64,000 bases of DNA from assembly GCF_001423745.1 (NCBI RefSeq), contig NZ_LMPC01000029.1:257212-321211 (forward strand). Reading direction: 5' to 3'. Made by a program: the position numbers and the translations under genes. Shown one piece after another: positions 60,131 to 64,000 of the stretch (position 1 is its first letter; each line of letters begins with the position of its first letter). Below the pieces are notes generated by a model, which saw only the letters and a program-made list of their open reading frames with translations, ran no database searches and was not told the DNA's origin. This stretch comes from Arthrobacter sp. Leaf337. Its GTDB lineage: Bacteria; Actinomycetota; Actinomycetes; Actinomycetales; Micrococcaceae.

Positions 60131-61693
60131 ATGACGCAGGCAGCCAAGCTGATTCAGCTGGTGCTCAAGGCTACACAAGTGGTTGATGAAGCGTCCGCCC
60201 TCGGCCCCTCGACTCCGGCGGACCTGGCGAAAGCTGTCGACGAACCGCGGCCTTCTGTCTACCGGATCATCAGCGCGCTGGAACAGTCAGGGATTCTCCG
60301 CCGCTCCCCGGCCGGGCTCGTTGAATTGGGCATTGGGATCTTGCGATTTGCGGAGGCGGCAACCGACGCCCTCCTCGATCATGAAGCCCTCAATACCTTG
60401 CTGGAGGGCATCCAGTCCGAGCTGGGTTTAACGGCGGCATTCTGGATACCGCGCAACGGCACTGCCGTCTGCTTGGAGCAGGTTGATTCCACGGAAGTCG
60501 ATCTGCACGAGCTCTCATCCGGGCGGATCCTTCCACTCCACGCCGGTGCCGCATCCCATGTGCTACTGGCGTGGCAACCCCCCGAAGTACTCGACGAGCT
60601 CCTTGCCCAAGCCCCGTATGCTCAATGGGCGTCAAGGACGCCCATTGACGCCGAGACTCTCCGCCAACTGGTCGCAGACACTAAACGCGACGGCTGGAGA
60701 ATGGAATCCAATGAGGTTGTCGATGGGATCGCGGCCTTGGGATTTCCCGTATTCAACGCGGACGGCAGCATCTTCGGTGCGTTGACGGCAGCGGGTCTGG
60801 TCGACCAAGTGATCAACCAGCAGGAAGAAGCCAAAACCGTTCTCGCGGCTGCAGCGCAGGCCCTGACCGATCTGATGGCGGAATTCAAGCCTGTCCCGAC
60901 CACTCACGAGTTCAACGCCCCCGAATCGAACGAGTCGGTATTGGCCAAAGCCAGCTCCCTCATGGATGCGCTGGCTGTCGAACGCGTCTCAACCTCCGCT
61001 AGACTCGCCGACCTCACAGGCGAACCCATCAGCTCCGTATACCGCATGTTGGGAACCCTTGTTGAGACCGGTTGGATAGAGCAGCTTGGCCACCGCGGTT
61101 CCTATCGAATCGGCAGTAAGATGATCTCCCTCGCGGGGAATCTGCTGAACCAACTGGACTTGCGGCGGGCTGCGCTTCCCGTGCTCCGCGAAATCCACGA
61201 TGCAACCGGGGAAACTGTATTCCTTTGCATCAGGAGCGGTACCCGTGCCGTATGCATCGAGCGGATAGACGGAAAGCGAGTGAACAGTCGCCGCTTGGCC
61301 CTTGGAAGCTCTTTGCCCTTGCACCTCGGTGCCGCACCTCGCGCTTTGTTGGCTTTCGACACCCCCAAGGCCTGGGAGGACTACGCTGCGGTCATGGTCC
61401 AGAGCTCGGACTTTAGTCTCGGCGCGCGATCCCGAGCCGAATTCTATGGAAAGCTCAAAGAAATCCGCGATGCCGGCTTCGCCCTCAGCGACGACGAAGT
61501 CACCTTGGGAATGGCCGCCGTCGCTGCCCCGATTTTTGATCACCGCGGCCATGTGATGGCGTCCTTATCGGTCAGCGGACTACGAGACGGTATCCTCCAC
61601 CAACCGGATTCCTCACCCAGCATCATCGACCTGGCCTGCGATGGGGCTCGACGGCTTTCAAGCTATTTTGGTGCCCCAGGATCAGGCATCTAG
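60131..61693 (+). CDS. Double-length IclR family regulator B
   Basis: A 520-residue paralog of regulator A with the same two-unit layout. Unit 1 winged helix: TPADLAKAVDEPRPSVYRII; effector domain to about residue 250. Unit 2 winged helix: TSARLADLTGEPISSVYRML; effector domain with LREIHDATGETVFLCIRSGTRAVCIERIDG, nearly identical to the corresponding stretch of regulator A. ATG 60131 with GAGGGGTGCAACC upstream; the longer frame to 60047 is less likely. A terminator follows. Probably regulates the ring-cleavage genes and itself. Confidence 0.93.
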   Translation: MTQAAKLIQLVLKATQVVDEASALGPSTPADLAKAVDEPRPSVYRIISALEQSGILRRSPAGLVELGIGILRFAEAATDALLDHEALNTLLEGIQSELGLTAAFWIPRNGTAVCLEQVDSTEVDLHELSSGRILPLHAGAASHVLLAWQPPEVLDELLAQAPYAQWASRTPIDAETLRQLVADTKRDGWRMESNEVVDGIAALGFPVFNADGSIFGALTAAGLVDQVINQQEEAKTVLAAAAQALTDLMAEFKPVPTTHEFNAPESNESVLAKASSLMDALAVERVSTSARLADLTGEPISSVYRMLGTLVETGWIEQLGHRGSYRIGSKMISLAGNLLNQLDLRRAALPVLREIHDATGETVFLCIRSGTRAVCIERIDGKRVNSRRLALGSSLPLHLGAAPRALLAFDTPKAWEDYAAVMVQSSDFSLGARSRAEFYGKLKEIRDAGFALSDDEVTLGMAAVAAPIFDHRGHVMASLSVSGLRDGILHQPDSSPSIIDLACDGARRLSSYFGAPGSGI

Positions 61694-61812
61694 CGGTCCA
61701 CCCCGCCCTACATCACGGAAAAGGCGGAGCTGCGCCGCTGCATGGCGGATTGAGCGGACATGCCCTCGTGTGACGAGGCACCCCCTTCAAAGCCTCCCGC
61801 GCAAATGTCAGG

Positions 61813-61852
61813 AAGACGGGTCCCACGGCTTAGCCGTGGGACCCGTCTTTGC
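61813..61852 (+). terminator. Intrinsic terminator after IclR B
   Basis: A perfect 17-base stem AAGACGGGTCCCACGGC / GCCGTGGGACCCGTCTT with a TTA loop, followed by T. The A-rich start and T-rich end make it suitable for both directions. Confidence 0.85.
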
Positions 61853-61982
61853 TGGCCGGGGGTTGCCTGGTCCGGCTTGTGGGAGGTCAGCGGGTAGACG
61901 TTCTGGGCGCGCGATCGTTGCTGGCGGTTGCCGGTGCTTTGCCGATGGTGTCCAGGTCTGAGTCCTCGGGACGAACCAACGA

Positions 61983-62012
61983 CGGTGAGGGCCGCTGATG
62001 CCGCCCTCACCG
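61983..62012 (-). terminator. Hairpin after the aromatic-acid MFS gene
   Basis: A perfect 10-base stem CGGTGAGGGC / GCCCTCACCG with a 10-base loop lies 37 bases after the MFS stop. No T-run follows on the minus strand, so it may be a Rho-independent terminator of weak type or a transcript-end stabiliser. Confidence 0.5.
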
Positions 62013-62048
62013 CTGTCTGCCTGCCAGCACTCGTAGGCCGGTCGGGTC

Positions 62049-63383
62049 CTAGGAAACCTTGGACAACTTGGGCTCGGTCGAAGTCGTCTTTGCGGACAGT
62101 GACCAGACTGCGGTCATGGCCAGGGCGGACACGATCAGGGGGAGGCCGAAGAGCACGAAGATGTTTTCCGCCTGCCATCCTCCGGCGAGGAGGTAGCCGA
62201 CGACGACGGGCGAAATGATCGAGACCAGCCGCCCTATTCCGACCATCCAGCCGATGCCTGTTCCGCGAAGTGCAGCGGGGAAGAGTGCAGGGGCGGTGGC
62301 GTAAAACCCGGCAACGTTTGCTGAAGTGACCACGCCGAGCACTGCGCCGATGATGATGGCGATTGACGTCTGGTTGAACGCCATCCCGAATACGACGTAG
62401 ACCAGTGCGGAGACGAGCAGGGACCCGAGGAGCAGGTGCCGGCTGCGCAGGAAGACGGCCAGGACGCTGAAGATGAAGCAGCCGATGATGCCGCCAAAGT
62501 TGACCACCAGGCCCATCGTTATTCCCAGGCTGTCGTCACCGGAGGACGTGGCGATGAGTTTCGGGGTCCAGGTGCTGGCGAAGTAGTAGGCTGCGATCAT
62601 GAGGCCGTAGCCCACCCAAAGCAGGACCGTCCGGGCGGCTATCCGTCCGGACAGCAGGTCTTTGATCCCGCGTTGGGCTTGCTGATCCTGAGGAAGTTCG
62701 GGAAGCTCGGCCAGGGCCGGGCGCTGCATTTGCACGAGGATGGCGTTGACTTTGGCTAGGGCGTTGCGAGGGCGCCTGCTGAGCAGGTAATCCAGCGATT
62801 CCGGTAGGAAGCGCCACGTCAACGCGAGGATCAGGACGCTGGCGCCGGCGCCGACAACGAACACTGACCGCCAGCCGAACTGCGGGATGAGCGGTCCGGC
62901 GATGAAGCCTCCCAGCGTTGCCCCGATGGCGAATCCCGCCGTGTATAACCCGAAGATACTCCCCCGGCGTTTATCTGATGAGTATTCCGAAACAAACACG
63001 TTCAGGTTCGCGATCATGCCTCCGATACCGAGACCGGCGAGAACGCGGTACGCCATGAGCTGCACGACGTCCCCGGCGAAGACGGACAGGACCATGCCTG
63101 CACTGACCAGGACCAGGGCGACCAGCATCATCCTGCGGCGGCCGATCTTGTCCGAGAACGGCGTTAGAAATAGGGAGCCAGCGGCCATGCCCACGAGGCC
63201 GGAGCTGAGCAGGAACCCGAGAGTAACGGGGTCAAGGCTCCAGGCTTTGGAGAGGGACGGCGCTGCGTAGGCGGCGACTGCCACGTCCATGCCGTCTATC
63301 AGCATCAGGGCAATGGCGACGGCGACTGCCCGCATTTGGAGCCTGCTCATCGGTGATGAGCGGACTTCGTTGAGGATGTCCAT
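62049..63383 (-). CDS. MFS transporter, aromatic acid:H+ symporter (AAHS) type
   Basis: A 444-residue major facilitator with the AAHS landmarks: LIDGMDVAVAAYAAPSL in helix 1 (the acidic residues needed for proton coupling in PcaK/MhpT) and FSDKIGRRRMMLV between helices 2 and 3, with LGIGGMIANLNVFVSEY in helix 4. It imports hydroxybenzoate- or phenylacetate-like acids. It is convergent with IclR B and head-to-tail with a P450 gene (118-base gap). The substrate may feed the hydroxyquinol pathway. Confidence 0.9.
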   Translation of the reverse strand: MDILNEVRSSPMSRLQMRAVAVAIALMLIDGMDVAVAAYAAPSLSKAWSLDPVTLGFLLSSGLVGMAAGSLFLTPFSDKIGRRRMMLVALVLVSAGMVLSVFAGDVVQLMAYRVLAGLGIGGMIANLNVFVSEYSSDKRRGSIFGLYTAGFAIGATLGGFIAGPLIPQFGWRSVFVVGAGASVLILALTWRFLPESLDYLLSRRPRNALAKVNAILVQMQRPALAELPELPQDQQAQRGIKDLLSGRIAARTVLLWVGYGLMIAAYYFASTWTPKLIATSSGDDSLGITMGLVVNFGGIIGCFIFSVLAVFLRSRHLLLGSLLVSALVYVVFGMAFNQTSIAIIIGAVLGVVTSANVAGFYATAPALFPAALRGTGIGWMVGIGRLVSIISPVVVGYLLAGGWQAENIFVLFGLPLIVSALAMTAVWSLSAKTTSTEPKLSKVS

Positions 63384-63501
63384 GTTTAGGTCCTTGTAAA
63401 TTGGCGCACTGAACCGGGCAGCCGCAAGCGGCTGTCTGGTTGCTGGCGTCGTGTCTGGTTGTGGTTGCGGTAGTACGCGGCCGGTACTGCCTTCGGGTTG
63501 T

Positions 63502-64000
63502 TCAGGCGGTTCGGACGCGGACGGGCAGGGATGCCCAGGCCCGCAGGGTGTTGTTGTGGTGCCTGCGGGTTGGTCCTGAAATCTCTATGGAGGTGATCCT
63601 CTTGGCCAGGACGCTCAAGATGGTCGCTGCCTCCAGGCGCGCGATGTGCTGGCCGACGCATTGGTGGATGCCGAAGCCGAAACCTAGATGGCCGGAGGGA
63701 TCCCGGTTCAGGTCGAAAGCATCCGGGTTTTCCCAGCGTCGCGGATCCCGGTTGGCTGATCCGAGGAACATGAGGATCTTGCGGCCTTCGGGGATGAGTG
63801 CGCCGCCGACTTCGATGTCCCGTGTGGTGGTCCGGAAGAACGTCTGGACAGGTGACTCGAACCGTACGGCCTCGTCAAAGGCGGTGCGCGACAGGGCGGG
63901 TTTTTCGCGCAGCAGGTCCCACTGGTCAGGGTGGGTGGCGAAGGCGTAGAGGACGACTGCCAGGCCATTCACTGTAGTGTCCACTCCGGCCGTGAGCAGC
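63502..64000 (-). CDS. Cytochrome P450, C-terminal part (cut by window edge)
   Basis: About 166 residues of the C-terminal part are inside the window. The I-helix AGVDTTVNGLA, the ExxR motif EAVRFESP, the meander DPRRWENPDAFDLNRDP and the heme-thiolate loop FGFGIHQCVGQHIARLEA are all visible. It lies upstream of and in the same direction as the AAHS transporter, which suggests an aromatic substrate for hydroxylation or O-demethylation. The N-terminal half lies to the right of the window. Confidence 0.95.
   Translation of the reverse strand, partial: LLTAGVDTTVNGLAVVLYAFATHPDQWDLLREKPALSRTAFDEAVRFESPVQTFFRTTTRDIEVGGALIPEGRKILMFLGSANRDPRRWENPDAFDLNRDPSGHLGFGFGIHQCVGQHIARLEAATILSVLAKRITSIEISGPTRRHHNNTLRAWASLPVRVRTA

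Larger units (their letters stand above)
61694..62048. other. Intergenic region with two hairpins
   Basis: No gene seen. It contains a strong terminator at 61813-61852 for the IclR B unit and a 10-base stem hairpin at 61983-62012 that may end the convergent MFS gene. Confidence 0.6.

Overview
The window is high-GC, densely coded DNA with many ATGA/GTGA stop-start overlaps, GTG/TTG starts and strong GGAGG-type ribosome sites. The gene content (Lsr2, SCO1664-type fragment, three-helix-bundle protein, MatC-type permease, ChvE/GguAB sugar ABC transporter, catabolic IclR/GntR regulators) suggests a soil actinobacterium of the Arthrobacter/Pseudarthrobacter type. This is inferred from families and base composition; no rRNA or core phylogenetic marker is present. 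I recognised no tRNA, rRNA, transposase or CRISPR array.

Layout. (1) 1-400: the 5'-truncated ends of a thiolase and a 3-hydroxyisobutyrate-dehydrogenase-like gene abut, which looks like a deletion scar. (2) 724-8372: a sugar-acid operon on the minus strand (MFS, 5-dehydrogenase, ManD-type mannonate dehydratase, KDG kinase, mannonate oxidoreductase, KDPG aldolase) with a divergent GntR. It reads as L-gulonate/idonate or D-fructuronate catabolism to pyruvate and glyceraldehyde-3-phosphate. (3) 8401-10283: an MFS exporter translationally coupled to a GntR gene broken by one base in a G6 run. (4) 10323-13782: a VWA protein and MoxR-like AAA+ ATPase pair. (5) 13855-31760: mixed accessory genes, including an arsenic module (ArsC, an ArsR-ArsC fusion, an aquaglyceroporin), Lsr2, a CYTH-CHAD protein, a TipA-type regulator and several gene stubs. 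(6) 31984-34558: a PrpF/MatC organic-acid operon with a divergent LysR. (7) 34865-46663: amidohydrolases, a glutamine-synthetase plus amidohydrolase pair arranged like a split FluG, carbonic anhydrase, small unknowns, and remnants of a flavin reductase, a DUF1801 protein and an aldo/keto reductase.

(8) 46854-64000 is the most interesting part. A leftward operon of two Gfo/Idh/MocA dehydrogenases and a TIM-barrel isomerase/epimerase faces a rightward set: sugar ABC transporter, maleylacetate reductase, aldo/keto reductase, hydroxyquinol 1,2-dioxygenase and an orphan ModA-like binding protein. Both arms are framed by two paralogous double-length IclR regulators, each containing two complete HTH-plus-effector units. 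An aromatic-acid MFS transporter and a cytochrome P450, cut by the window edge, follow.

I found four copies of a 6-3-6 inverted repeat (TGGACA-N3-TGTTCA type) at 50000, 51761, 55937 and 60039, each in a promoter region of this locus. I infer one regulon that couples oxidative sugar-side chemistry to hydroxyquinol ring cleavage, for example for an aryl glycoside or a cyclitol-derived substrate. The families and repeats are visible in the sequence; the substrate is a hypothesis.
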